A DNA stretch of 64,000 bases from JACVRW01 sp963813495. Lineage in GTDB: Bacteria > Actinomycetota > Thermoleophilia > Solirubrobacterales > Thermoleophilaceae. A program made the translations under genes and the position numbers. The notes beneath the pieces are model-generated. The model had not been told where the DNA came from. It saw only the letters and a list, made by a program, of their open reading frames with translations, and did not search any database. The stretch's first letter is position 1. Each line of letters opens with the position of its first letter. Where the stretch lies: contig CAWEZC010000011.1 of the NCBI GenBank assembly GCA_963813495.1, positions 62,001 through 126,000 of the forward strand. The letters run 5' to 3'. Positions 9,266-17,761 of this stretch are shown here, in pieces.

Positions 9266-9661
9266 ATGCCCTGGGTCGAAGTGTTCGCGGTGTTCGTGGT
9301 CTCCCACCTGGTGGGCGACTTCGCGCTCCAGACCGAATGGCAGGCGCGCCAGAAGTTCGGCGGGCTGGGCCGCGACCGGGAGGCGCGGCGGGCGCTGCTG
9401 TCCCATGTGAGCGTCTACACCATCGCCTTCGTGCCCGCCTTCGTATGGCTGTGGCAGGAGTCGGGTGCGCTGGTGCTCCTGATAGCCGCGCTCCTGTTCG
9501 TCACCCATGTGGTGGAGGACGACGGCCGCCTGCTGCACGGATACATGAGACGGGTGAAGCACACCGACCCGCGCGATCACGTGATGGTGACGGTGGCCGT
9601 GGATCAGACCTTCCACGTCGTGGTGCTGCTCGGACTCGCGCTGCTCGCCGTGTGGACGTGA
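9266..9661 (+). CDS. DUF3307 family membrane protein
   Basis: A 131-residue membrane protein with about four hydrophobic helices. It begins MPWVEVFAVFVVSHLVGDFALQTEWQ; the HLxGDFxLQ signature followed by a basic region is typical of DUF3307 proteins, whose function is unknown. A second conserved part is VVEDDGRLLHGY and the later VDQTFHVVVL (HxxxDQ-like). The ATG at 9266 begins this signature; earlier in-frame codons give an unrelated Arg/Pro-rich stretch. It stands alone between a divergent cyclase and a convergent cupredoxin gene. Confidence 0.75.
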   Translation: MPWVEVFAVFVVSHLVGDFALQTEWQARQKFGGLGRDREARRALLSHVSVYTIAFVPAFVWLWQESGALVLLIAALLFVTHVVEDDGRLLHGYMRRVKHTDPRDHVMVTVAVDQTFHVVVLLGLALLAVWT

Positions 9662-9730
9662 CCAATCGCTTCAAAGCCCGGCCGAGCCGGCGACGGCACC
9701 GAGGATCCCCGCCTCCCGAGTAACACCGAG

Positions 9731-9746
9731 GCGCTCGAACGAGCGC
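9731..9746. terminator. Small hairpin between convergent genes
   Basis: A perfect 6-bp stem GCGCTC/GAGCGC with a GAAC loop lies in the 108-base gap between the convergent DUF3307 and cupredoxin genes. No T-run follows, so termination is a guess from position only. Confidence 0.25.
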
Positions 9747-9769
9747 GGGCGTCGATGGTCGGCTGAGCC

Positions 9770-10417
9770 CTACTCCACCCGCAGCGTCGCGGTCATGCCC
9801 AGGTCGGCATGCCCGGGCAGCGAGCAGAAGAGCCGGTAGCGGCCCGTGGCGAGGTCGACCGCGGAGGCCGTGTACACCTCGGGGTCGGTCTCCGGAAACT
9901 GCAGGACCGGGATGTCGCCGCCCTCGGGCGTCACCACCAGGTCGTGGGGGTCCTCGCCCTTGTTGCGCAGCTCGACCGTCACGCGGCCGCGGCCCACCAG
10001 TGGCCGCGACAGAGCGAGCCGGTACTCGGTGGCGGTCACCGAGACGTAGTCGGGCAAGACAGTGGGCGGGGCCGGTGGGATCGGCCCTCCCGGCGCCGGC
10101 GCACCGGGAGGTTGACCCGAACCGCTGGGAGGGGCTCGGCGTCCGGCGTCCACGAGCCGGTCGCTCACGGCGAGCCGGCGCACCTCGGAACGGATGCGGC
10201 GCAGCGACGCGCTGCGCCGGCAGGACCTCCGGCGCGCCCGGCAGCGTCGGCCCGGCCGCCGGGCCGCGGCCTCAGCCTGGCGGCCGGCGTCGGGCAACTC
10301 ATGACCGGCGGCTGGAGCGACCCCTGCCGCCCGATCCACAGCCGGTCCGGCGGCGGCGAGCGACAGCGTTCCAGCAAGGACGAGCGCGGCCGCTGCCGCC
10401 CCCAGCTTCGAAGTCAT
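9770..10417 (-). CDS. Secreted cupredoxin (plastocyanin-like copper protein)
   Basis: A 215-residue exported protein: signal peptide MTSKLGAAAAALVLAGTLSL, an Arg/Pro-rich linker (about 40-120), then a cupredoxin domain. A full type 1 copper site is visible: His158 (DPHDL), Cys198, His203 and Met208 (CSLPGHADLGM). It probably carries electrons outside the membrane or binds copper. It lies 16 bases after the DUF1501 gene, likely the same transcript. A second cupredoxin is encoded at 45341-45793. Confidence 0.85.
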   Translation of the reverse strand: MTSKLGAAAAALVLAGTLSLAAAGPAVDRAAGVAPAAGHELPDAGRQAEAAARRPGRRCRARRRSCRRSASLRRIRSEVRRLAVSDRLVDAGRRAPPSGSGQPPGAPAPGGPIPPAPPTVLPDYVSVTATEYRLALSRPLVGRGRVTVELRNKGEDPHDLVVTPEGGDIPVLQFPETDPEVYTASAVDLATGRYRLFCSLPGHADLGMTATLRVE

Positions 10418-10433
10418 TCGCCCGGCTGCGGCC

Positions 10434-11816
10434 TCACGGGTTGACCAGGGTCGGCCGCATGAAGCTGCCCTCGCCCGTGATGATGCCGCCGGCGCTCACC
10501 CCCAGCCACTGCTCGAGCAGCGAGCAGTAGACCGAGCGGAAGTCCGAGGTCTTGCGCAGGTTGTCGCGGTTGTCGAGGGTCGCCAGCCCGGGAAACTCCC
10601 CGACGGTCTGGCCGCTCGCCTTGGCCCCGATCACGAAGCTCGCCCCGGCGGCGCCGTGGTCGGTGCCGCCCTCGTTCTCCTGCGGGCGCCGGCCGAACTC
10701 GCTCCAGACGTGCACCAGCACCCGCTCCGACAGCTTGGGACCGGTCGCCGGCTTCGACTCCAGGTCGCGCTGGAAGGCGAGCAGCGCGGCACTCACCTCA
10801 TTCAGGTCCGCGGGCAGGCTGGCGAGCTGGTTGGAGTGGGTGTCGTACCCGCCCGACTCGATGGCCACCACCTTGAGCGGCAGACCGGCATCGAGCAGCT
10901 TCGCGATCCAGGCCAGCCTGCGCCCGAAGGAGGTGTTGGGGTAACCGCCCGGCAGCGTGATGGCCGAGTTGAAGGGCGCCAGCTGCTGGCGCAGCCGGCC
11001 CGTGGCCGCCACCGCCGTACGCGCCTGGCCCAGGCCGATGTCGCTGGTGGCCGGGTCGCCCATGTCGCTGAACGCGTCGAGCATGGCGTCGTAGACGGTC
11101 CCGCCCACGTCGTTGGCCCAGAAGTCGTACTCGTCGGGCTGCGAGACCGTGGCGATCGGCACATTGCGTGCGGCCAGCGAAGGCTGCAGGTCATAGCCCA
11201 GGGTCAGCCCCTGAAGCGGGTTGTCGGCACTGCCGTGGGCATCGAGGTAGCGCCCGAGCCAGCCCCAGCGGCCGAACGGGTTGACCTCGCCCACCTCCCA
11301 GTAGTGGCGGCTCGTGAAGTGCGACTGGTTGGGGTCGTCGTAGCCGATCGCGGGCATCACGGTGACCTTGCCCTCGCCGTGCAGGGTCGAGAGGCCGGCC
11401 ATCGAGGGATGCCAGCGCAACGAGGGATCGCCGGCGAAGTCGGTGCCCTGGCCCTCGGCCAGCGCCAGACCGGGGCGCATTCCGGCGTACTGCGGGTGCG
11501 CCGACTGCTTGGGGGCGAGCATGGTCAGCGAATCGGCGCCGCCGGAGAGGAAGATCGACACCAGCACGTTGTCGTTGGCGCCTTGCGCGGCGGCCGAGGC
11601 GATGCCCTCCTCGAACTGCCGCGGGCCCATGGTCGAGGCCCCGTACACCGCCAGCGCCAGGCCGGCGGAGCGCGAGAAGAACGAACGCCGGCTCAGGCCG
11701 GTTCCCGCGGGCAGCGGCATGCCGCTCTCGATGGCGGGCAGGCCGCGCCCCGCCTCTGCGGCGGCGCGGCGCAGCAGCTGCGTCCGCGAGTAGTCGTTAC
11801 ATCCACAGTTGCGCAT
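10434..11816 (-). CDS. DUF1501 family protein with Tat signal
   Basis: A 460-residue protein of the DUF1501 family (alkaline phosphatase/sulfatase-like fold, function unknown). A twin-arginine export signal, LSRRSFFSRSAGLALAVYG, has its Arg pair at 43-44. Family features include FLSGGADSLTMLAP, the AIGYDDPNQSHF block and GGYDTHSNQ, plus VHVWSEFGRRPQENEGGTDHG near the C-terminus with the likely metal-binding Asp and His. The ATG at 11816, five bases after the DUF1800 stop, begins MRNCGCNDYS; longer in-frame versions run into the DUF1800 gene. DUF1800 and DUF1501 are a common gene pair. Confidence 0.85.
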   Translation of the reverse strand: MRNCGCNDYSRTQLLRRAAAEAGRGLPAIESGMPLPAGTGLSRRSFFSRSAGLALAVYGASTMGPRQFEEGIASAAAQGANDNVLVSIFLSGGADSLTMLAPKQSAHPQYAGMRPGLALAEGQGTDFAGDPSLRWHPSMAGLSTLHGEGKVTVMPAIGYDDPNQSHFTSRHYWEVGEVNPFGRWGWLGRYLDAHGSADNPLQGLTLGYDLQPSLAARNVPIATVSQPDEYDFWANDVGGTVYDAMLDAFSDMGDPATSDIGLGQARTAVAATGRLRQQLAPFNSAITLPGGYPNTSFGRRLAWIAKLLDAGLPLKVVAIESGGYDTHSNQLASLPADLNEVSAALLAFQRDLESKPATGPKLSERVLVHVWSEFGRRPQENEGGTDHGAAGASFVIGAKASGQTVGEFPGLATLDNRDNLRKTSDFRSVYCSLLEQWLGVSAGGIITGEGSFMRPTLVNP

Positions 11817-11821
11817 TCGGC

Positions 11822-13627
11822 TCAGCTCGTCTGGAGGTCGGGGGAGGCGTAGATCAGGACGCGCAGCGCGTTCTGGCGCCAGGCGCGGTAACGGTTGCGG
11901 TTGGTGCCGGTGAGCGGCGTGGCCGGGAAGCAGCTGGCGGCGAAGCTCTGAAGAATCGACAGTGTCTCGCTCGTCAGATCCGGCCCGCCCCAGAACGCGC
12001 GCGCGGCCGCGACCGCCTGCTCGGGCGTCTCGTCGACGCTGTACGCGGTCAGGGCGGAGCCGGTGATGTGGCGGCCCTCGTACGAACGGCGGACGATCTC
12101 CCAACGGCCTTTGATCGTCATCGTGTCGAGCCAGCGCGAGTCGTCCCAGCCCGATACGTCGGGCGGGTAGAAGAGCCGCTGCCCGGCGTCGTCGCTCTGC
12201 CAGATCAGGTCCTCGCGCTCGACGCTGCGCTGCAGGCGGCGGAACAGCCCGGCCAGGAACACCACCGGCGGCTTGACCATGCGCTGTCCCGCGTGCAGAT
12301 CCGGGTGGAGCAGGATGGCTTCGAGCACCGGGCGCACCTGATGGCCGCTCGAGCTGTAGAGCCGCTCGAGGGCCTGGCGGTCACCCGCCGACGGCGGCGT
12401 GGCGATGAAGTAGCTCCAGAGCTTCTCGACGAAGAAGGATGCGTGCAGCGGGTGGCCCACGCAGAGCCGCACGGCGTCGTCCCAGTTCCAGTTGCCGGTC
12501 TGGCCGAACACCGTCTTGTTGTTCGGGTCGTGGCGGCTGAGGACGAAGCGGAAGTTGTGGTAGCCCTCCTCGGCGCTCCAGTCACTGTCCCAGCCGGTGA
12601 GCGCCCGAGCCAGCTCGCGCACGTCGCTCTCGGTGTAGGCGCCGCGATCGGCACCCAGCGTGAACAGCTCCATCAGCTCGCGCGCGTAGTTCTCGTTGGG
12701 GTGGTAGCGCGTGTTCTGATCCTGGTTGAGCCAGACGATCATCGCGCCGTCAGCCGTCACATCGCGCACCAGCTGGTCGAAGGCACCGAAGGACTGACGG
12801 CGAAACAGCTCGTTCTGGGCCAGCATCAGGTCCTGGTCGCCCACGCCGTCGTTGGAGGTGGCAAACCAGTCGTGCCAGACGAGCGTCATACGCTCGACCA
12901 GCGGCTGGTCGGTCCGGATCATGCGGTCGAGGAACCACAGGTGCTCGTGGCCGTAGCGATCGGTCGGCTTGATCGGCAGGATCGGGTCGCCGTCGAGCTC
13001 GTAGGCCTTGTAGACGGGCGGCGCGCCTGTGAGCGTGGGGGGACCGGCCGGCCGGGTGAGAGCGGCCACCGCACGGTGCAGCCCGGCTGCCGAGAGGAAC
13101 TCGGCGTGTCCCGGCGAGGGGCCGAAGCCGGCCCGCCACAGGAGGCGCTCGGCCTCCCGGACCCCAAAGGACCCGGAGTAGACCGCTATGGGCGACGAGA
13201 GCCGGAAGGCCGCGGGCGGTGCCGGTGCGGCGGGCGGCGCGGGCGCCGGCGGAACCGGCTGTACCGGAACCTTGCGGATCGGCTTGCGCTTGCGCTTCTT
13301 GCGCCGGCACGCCTTCGCGCGCTTCTTACGGCGCCGGCGCGCGCTGTCCAACGCAAAGGGGGAATCGAACTCGTCCTTCGCCCGCCCGGCGAAACCGGTA
13401 CGCCCGCCCGCTGAGCCGGCGCGCGGACGGCGCGCCTCAGGGTAGGCCGACTCGATGGTCGCGCGGCGTACGCGCCGGCGTCTGCGCCGCGGCGGTGAAC
13501 AGCGCTGCTTGGTCTTGCGGCGGCTGCGCTTGCGGCGACGCGCGGCGGCTTCCGCGGTTGGGTCCACGGGTCTGCCATCGACCCCTGGTCTTCCGTGACC
13601 TGAGCGGGACGCCCGTTCCATGGACAT
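11822..13627 (-). CDS. DUF1800 family protein with basic N-terminal extension
   Basis: A 601-residue DUF1800 protein, function unknown, partner of the downstream DUF1501 gene. The conserved part begins near residue 155 (REAERLLWRAGFGPSP). It includes MTLVWHDWFATSNDGV, NENYARELMELFTLG, ARALTGWDSDW and FVEKLWSYF, all typical of the family. Residues about 30-120 are an unusual Arg/Lys-rich low-complexity stretch (clusters such as RRRRRR and RRKKRKRK), then a Pro/Ala linker. No normal signal peptide is visible before it. A second in-frame ATG lies 6 bases downstream (13621) and would make little difference. Confidence 0.82.
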   Translation of the reverse strand: MSMERASRSGHGRPGVDGRPVDPTAEAAARRRKRSRRKTKQRCSPPRRRRRRVRRATIESAYPEARRPRAGSAGGRTGFAGRAKDEFDSPFALDSARRRRKKRAKACRRKKRKRKPIRKVPVQPVPPAPAPPAAPAPPAAFRLSSPIAVYSGSFGVREAERLLWRAGFGPSPGHAEFLSAAGLHRAVAALTRPAGPPTLTGAPPVYKAYELDGDPILPIKPTDRYGHEHLWFLDRMIRTDQPLVERMTLVWHDWFATSNDGVGDQDLMLAQNELFRRQSFGAFDQLVRDVTADGAMIVWLNQDQNTRYHPNENYARELMELFTLGADRGAYTESDVRELARALTGWDSDWSAEEGYHNFRFVLSRHDPNNKTVFGQTGNWNWDDAVRLCVGHPLHASFFVEKLWSYFIATPPSAGDRQALERLYSSSGHQVRPVLEAILLHPDLHAGQRMVKPPVVFLAGLFRRLQRSVEREDLIWQSDDAGQRLFYPPDVSGWDDSRWLDTMTIKGRWEIVRRSYEGRHITGSALTAYSVDETPEQAVAAARAFWGGPDLTSETLSILQSFAASCFPATPLTGTNRNRYRAWRQNALRVLIYASPDLQTS

Positions 13628-13653
13628 CTATCCGGCGAGGCTGCCGGAAAGGT

Positions 13654-14937
13654 CTAGGAGATGCGATCCAGACGCTTCACGATCGTCCGCGCGTGCTTGA
13701 CGAAGGCACCGGGGTCGAAGACGGCTTCGAGGTCGAGCTCGGGTGCGTTCGGCGCCAGCAGATCACGGAACGGGATGCCCTCGCTCCATGCGCGTTGAGC
13801 GGCGTCCTGGACGATCCGATAGGCCTCGTCGCGAGAGCGCCCGGACTCCACCAGGGCGAGCAGAGCACGCTGCGAGTAGAGGGCGCCGTGGGTGGCCTCG
13901 AGGTTCTCGCGCATGCGCTCCGGGTGGATCGTCATTCCCTCCACGACCCGGATCGCCAGATGCTGGGCGTAGTCGAGCAGCGTGGTGGCGTCCGGCAGGC
14001 TCACCCGCTCGACCGACGAGTGCGAGATGTCGCGCTCGTGCCAGAGCGCCACGTTCTCCAGGCCGCTGAGCGCGTAGCCGCGGAGCAGGCGGGCGATGCC
14101 GGTGATCCGCTCGCTCACGATCGGGTTGCGCTTGTGGGGCATCGCCGAAGAGCCCTTCTGGGCGCCGGCCCGAAACGGCTCCTCCAGCTCGCGCACCTCG
14201 GTGCGCTGCAGGTGCCGGACCTCGGTGGCGAAGCGCTCGAGCCCCGCACCCGCCAGAGCGATCGCCTCGAGCAGCTCGGCGTGACGATCGCGCGGGACCA
14301 CCTGGGTGGAGACGTCCTCGCGCCCGAGCCCGAGGCGGCGCAGCACGGTCTCCTCGACCTCCGGGCCGTTGGCCGAATAGGTGCCCACCGCACCGGACAG
14401 CGCGCCGACCGACACTCCCTCGGCCGCCCGCTCGAGGCGGCGCATGTTGCGGTGCGCCTCGAAGGCAAAGCCGGCCAGCTTCACTCCGAACGTGGTGGGC
14501 TCGGCATGCACTCCGTGGGTGCGACCCACGCACAGGGTGTCCACCTGCTCGCGCGCGCGGAGGATGAGGGCGTCGCGGTAGTCGCGAGCTCCGCCCACCA
14601 GCATCAAACCGGCCTGGGAGAGCTGAAGCCCCAGAGCGGTGTCGAGCACGTCCGAGGAGGTCAGGCCGTGATGGATCCAGCGCCCCGCCTCGCCCACGGA
14701 GGCGGCCACCACGTCGACGAAGGCGGCCACGTCGTGGTCGGTCACCTGCTCCCGTTCCCTGACCTCCTCGACGGTGAAGGAGGCGCGATCGCGGATCGTG
14801 GCGGCGTCCTCTTCGGGGATCATCCCCTGCTCGGCCAGCGCCTCGACCACCGCGAGCTCGACCTCGAGCCAGCTCTCGAGCTTGCGCCGCTCGGACCACA
14901 CCGCGCCCAGCTCGGGCCGGGTGTAGCGCTCGATCAT
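13654..14937 (-). CDS. purB: Adenylosuccinate lyase
   Basis: Catalyses two fumarate-releasing steps: SAICAR to AICAR, and adenylosuccinate to AMP. The protein is 427 residues with MIERYTRPELGAVWSE at the start, HHGLTSSDVLDTA (catalytic His region), GRTHGVHAEPTTFG (second His) and the fumarase-superfamily signature GSSAMPHKRNP with the catalytic Ser loop. It lies 13 bases after purE on the same strand; the length is normal. Confidence 0.95.
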   Translation of the reverse strand: MIERYTRPELGAVWSERRKLESWLEVELAVVEALAEQGMIPEEDAATIRDRASFTVEEVREREQVTDHDVAAFVDVVAASVGEAGRWIHHGLTSSDVLDTALGLQLSQAGLMLVGGARDYRDALILRAREQVDTLCVGRTHGVHAEPTTFGVKLAGFAFEAHRNMRRLERAAEGVSVGALSGAVGTYSANGPEVEETVLRRLGLGREDVSTQVVPRDRHAELLEAIALAGAGLERFATEVRHLQRTEVRELEEPFRAGAQKGSSAMPHKRNPIVSERITGIARLLRGYALSGLENVALWHERDISHSSVERVSLPDATTLLDYAQHLAIRVVEGMTIHPERMRENLEATHGALYSQRALLALVESGRSRDEAYRIVQDAAQRAWSEGIPFRDLLAPNAPELDLEAVFDPGAFVKHARTIVKRLDRIS

Positions 14938-14950
14938 TCGCGCCCTCGGC

Positions 14951-15433
14951 TCAAATGCTGAGGATCCTGGCGGCGAGCGCGGCGGCGTTCTTGGCGTTGT
15001 CGATGCCGACCGTGGCCACCGGCACGCCTGGCGGCATCTGGGCGATGGCCAGCAGCGCGTCGAGCCCGCCGGCCACCGAGGTACTCGACGTGAGCGGCAC
15101 GCCGATCACGGGGAGGTCGGTGTGGGCCGCGACCACACCGGGTAGCGCGGCGGCGAGGCCGGCGCCGGCGATGATCACGCGCAGCCCGCGCATGCGGGCG
15201 TTCTTGGCGTAGTCGGCCACCGTGTCCGGGTCACGGTGGGCGCTCATCACGCGCATCTCGTGGCGAATGCCCAGCTCCTCGAGCCGCCCGGCGGCCTTCT
15301 CCATTACCGGCATGTCGCTCTTGGAGCCCATCACGATGCCCACCTGCGGAGCGTCGTCCACGTCCAGGTCGTCGAATTGGTGCTCCACCTCGGTCTGGGT
15401 GACCGGCGGCGCCGCAAACTCCTCGGTTCCCAT
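14951..15433 (-). CDS. purE: N5-carboxyaminoimidazole ribonucleotide mutase
   Basis: Converts N5-CAIR to CAIR in purine synthesis. The protein is 160 residues; the core starts VGIVMGSKSDMPVM with the substrate-binding GSxSD loop, then VMSAHRDPDTV (catalytic His), IAGAGLAAALPGVVAAHTDLPVIGVP and a PPGVPVATVGIDNAKNAA tail block. A 30-residue acidic N-terminal extension precedes the core. No PurK gene is seen in the window. The ATG at 15433 overlaps the purD stop by one base (TAATG). Confidence 0.94.
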   Translation of the reverse strand: MGTEEFAAPPVTQTEVEHQFDDLDVDDAPQVGIVMGSKSDMPVMEKAAGRLEELGIRHEMRVMSAHRDPDTVADYAKNARMRGLRVIIAGAGLAAALPGVVAAHTDLPVIGVPLTSSTSVAGGLDALLAIAQMPPGVPVATVGIDNAKNAAALAARILSI

Positions 15434-16710
15434 TACGCCTCGACCCTATCCACTGCGCGCGACGCGATGTCGCCGCGCAGCTGGCGCCCCTCGAAGCGGA
15501 TGTGGTCCGCGGCGGCATAGGCACGCGCCCGCGCCTGCCCCGGACCGTCGCCCAGAGCCGTGACCGCCAGCACTCTCCCGCCGTCGGTGACGATCCGGCC
15601 GTCGCGCTCGGCCGTGCCCGCATGGAAGATCTGGGCGCCGGTGGCCGCCGCCTGGTCGAGCCCGCTGATCGGGTCCCCCTTCGAAGCGCCCTCCGGATAT
15701 CCGCGCGAGGCGAGCACCACCGTGACCGCCCAGTCGGGCGACCACTCCGGCTCCACCCCCGCAAGGCCCCCGCGGCGGGTGGAGGCTTCGAGCAGCCCGA
15801 GCAGGTCGCTGCTCAGGCGCGGCAGCACTGCCTGGGTCTCCGGATCGCCGAAGCGCGCGTTGTACTCGAGCACCTTGGGCCCCGACGACCCGATCATCAG
15901 CCCGGCGTAGAGCACGCCGTGGAAGGGCGTGCCGCGGCGGCGCAGCTCGTCCACGATCGGCTGGTGGACGAGCGCTGCCAGCTCCCGAGCCCGGTCGGGA
16001 TCGATTCCGGGGACGGGCGAGTAGCTGCCCATGCCGCCGGTGTTGGGACCCTCGTCGCCGTCGAAGATGCGCTTGTAGTCCTGCGCCGGAGCGAGCGGCA
16101 CGGCGTGCTCACCATCGCACAGGGCCAGCAGCGACAGCTCCTCACCCTCGAGGAACTCCTCCAGCACGACCTCGGTGTCGCCGAAGCGCTTCTCGGCGAA
16201 GAACACGTCAAGAGCCTCACGCGCCTCGCGCTCACCGGGGCAGATGATCACGCCCTTGCCCGCGGCGAGCACGTCGGCCTTGAGCACCGCGGGGTAGGAC
16301 GCGCAGGCCAGGTGCTCGGAGGCCTCCTCGCGAGAGCGAAAGAGGACGTGCGACGCGGTGGGCACGCCGGTGTCCCTCATCAGCTGCTTGGCGTAGGCCT
16401 TGGAGCCCTCGATCCGCGCCGCCTCGCGCGTGGGCCCGAAGGCAGCGATGCCGGCCGCGGCGAGCTCGTCGACGAGCCCGGCCACCAGCGGCGCTTCCGG
16501 CCCCACCACCGCCAGGTCGACCTCACGCCGGCGCGCGAGCTCCACCGGGTCGGCATCGGGCAGGCACTCGACTCCGTCGCGGGCGATGCCGGCGTTGCCG
16601 GGGGCGCACAGCACCTCGGGGCGCTGCGGCCCGGCGACCAGGCTGTGGACCAGCGCGTGCTCGCGGCCTCCGCCGCCCACGACGAGGATCCGCTTGGCGG
16701 CTTCGCTCAA
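15433..16710 (-). CDS. purD: Phosphoribosylamine-glycine ligase (GAR synthetase)
   Basis: ATP-grasp enzyme joining phosphoribosylamine and glycine. The protein is 425 residues beginning with the KRILVVGGGGREHAL nucleotide-binding loop; later blocks are VVGPEAPLVAGLVDEL, LKADVLAAGKGVIIC, GPNTGGMGSYSP and FNARFGDPE-like YNARFGDPETQ. The TTG start at 16710 is chosen because it directly precedes SEAAKRILVVGGGG and overlaps the stop of the upstream GYD gene (TTGA). No ATG or GTG lies nearer the conserved start except within it. Confidence 0.94.
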   Translation of the reverse strand: MSEAAKRILVVGGGGREHALVHSLVAGPQRPEVLCAPGNAGIARDGVECLPDADPVELARRREVDLAVVGPEAPLVAGLVDELAAAGIAAFGPTREAARIEGSKAYAKQLMRDTGVPTASHVLFRSREEASEHLACASYPAVLKADVLAAGKGVIICPGEREAREALDVFFAEKRFGDTEVVLEEFLEGEELSLLALCDGEHAVPLAPAQDYKRIFDGDEGPNTGGMGSYSPVPGIDPDRARELAALVHQPIVDELRRRGTPFHGVLYAGLMIGSSGPKVLEYNARFGDPETQAVLPRLSSDLLGLLEASTRRGGLAGVEPEWSPDWAVTVVLASRGYPEGASKGDPISGLDQAAATGAQIFHAGTAERDGRIVTDGGRVLAVTALGDGPGQARARAYAAADHIRFEGRQLRGDIASRAVDRVEA

Positions 16711-16988
16711 AGCGCGGCTATGAAGTCGTCCACCGGAATGGCGGTGAGCGTCTCGAAGTGCGCGGTGCCGCGCGAGCCGAGCTCCATCGACACCCGCGCG
16801 ATGGTCTTCTCGTCGGGCGCCTCGATGACGTTCACGAAATCGTACTGGCCGAGGACGGCCCATTGGGCCGTGACCGTCACCCCGAGCTGCTCGATCTCCT
16901 TGTTCACCTCGCGAATGCGCTGGGGGTTGCTCTTCAGCGTCTGCACGCCCTCGGGCGTGAGCGTGGACAGCATCACGAAGGTCGGCAC
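16707..16988 (-). CDS. GYD domain protein
   Basis: A 93-residue protein starting VPTFVMLSTLTPEGVQTLK, with QYDFVNVIEAPDEKTIARVSMELGS and HFETLTAIPVDDF, matching small GYD domain proteins of ferredoxin-like fold; function unknown. The GTG start at 16988 has a good ribosome site (AGGAAAGGA) 5-6 bases upstream. Its stop overlaps the purD TTG (TTGA), so purD translation is probably coupled to it. A role linked to purine synthesis is only inferred from that coupling. Confidence 0.8.
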   Translation of the reverse strand: MPTFVMLSTLTPEGVQTLKSNPQRIREVNKEIEQLGVTVTAQWAVLGQYDFVNVIEAPDEKTIARVSMELGSRGTAHFETLTAIPVDDFIAAL

Positions 16989-17074
16989 GGTGTTCCTTTC
17001 CTGTGGAGGTCCATCGCGCGTGAATGTAGCCTGCCTGCCGAGCACGCGCCCCACCCACTAATCAGGAGAAGTTG

Positions 17075-17761
17075 ATGAAGCTCTGCCTCAGCGCAGCGAG
17101 TGCCCTGGTACTGGTCCTCGCGGCACCCGTCGCGGCCTCGGCCGCGACGCTCGCCCCCGACCCGGCCAAGCCCTGTTACCGATCGGGCGAGAAGATCAAC
17201 CTGCGCGGCACGGGCTTCACGCCCAACGTGCCCAACGGGGTCAACGTGGACCGCGACGGTCAGTCGCTCGGCCCGGTCAGCACCGATGCGGAGGGCGCGT
17301 TCACAGGGGTGCTCACGCTGGGCCAGGACAGCGGCATCCGCACCAGCACCTACACGGCGATCGACACCACCAATCCACTGCTCACGGCGGCGGCTTCCCT
17401 GCGCGTCAGCGCGGTCGACGTCAACGTGAAGCCCGAGGGCGGGCGGCCCGGGCGGGTCGTGACGATCGGCGCCACCGGCTTCACCACCGGCAAGAAGCTG
17501 TGGGTGCACGTGCGCAAGGGCGGCTTCAAGCGCGACTTCAGGATCGGCACCCTTAAGGGCGACTGCCGGCGTCTGAAGGTCAAGCGCCGGATTTTGTCGC
17601 CGGACGCCGCCTTCGGCGTCTACACCGTCCAGTTCGACACCTTCCGCAGGTACAGGGAGAGCCGTGCGGCCCGGGCGGTCTTCACGATCACCGTGCGCCG
17701 GATCCTCCGCCCGAGCGCCGCGACGGCCGCCGGCGCGGTGGGCTGGTCGCGGGTCTACTAG
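17075..17761 (+). CDS. Secreted protein with Ig/IPT-like repeats, function unknown
   Basis: A 228-residue exported protein. Signal peptide MKLCLSAASALVLVLAAPVAASA is followed by two beta-rich segments. The first (LAPDPAKPCYRSGEKINLRGTG and on) and the second (VNVKPEGGRPGRVVTIGATGFTTGKKLWVHV) look like tandem IPT/Ig-like folds with the GTGF/GATGF turn. The C-terminus is basic. The ATG at 17075 follows AGGAGA with about 6 bases spacing. It stands alone, divergent from the GYD-purD genes and overlapping the next gene's stop tail to tail. No enzyme motif is seen. Confidence 0.7.
   Translation: MKLCLSAASALVLVLAAPVAASAATLAPDPAKPCYRSGEKINLRGTGFTPNVPNGVNVDRDGQSLGPVSTDAEGAFTGVLTLGQDSGIRTSTYTAIDTTNPLLTAAASLRVSAVDVNVKPEGGRPGRVVTIGATGFTTGKKLWVHVRKGGFKRDFRIGTLKGDCRRLKVKRRILSPDAAFGVYTVQFDTFRRYRESRAARAVFTITVRRILRPSAATAAGAVGWSRVY

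Noticed and set aside
10656..11852. Plus-strand open frame of 398 codons opposite the DUF1501 gene
   Set aside because: Antisense shadow without motifs; the DUF1501 protein has a Tat signal and conserved blocks.
15502..17061. Long plus-strand open frame opposite purD and the GYD gene
   Set aside because: Low-complexity translation with no family; the minus-strand genes have clear motifs and coupled starts.
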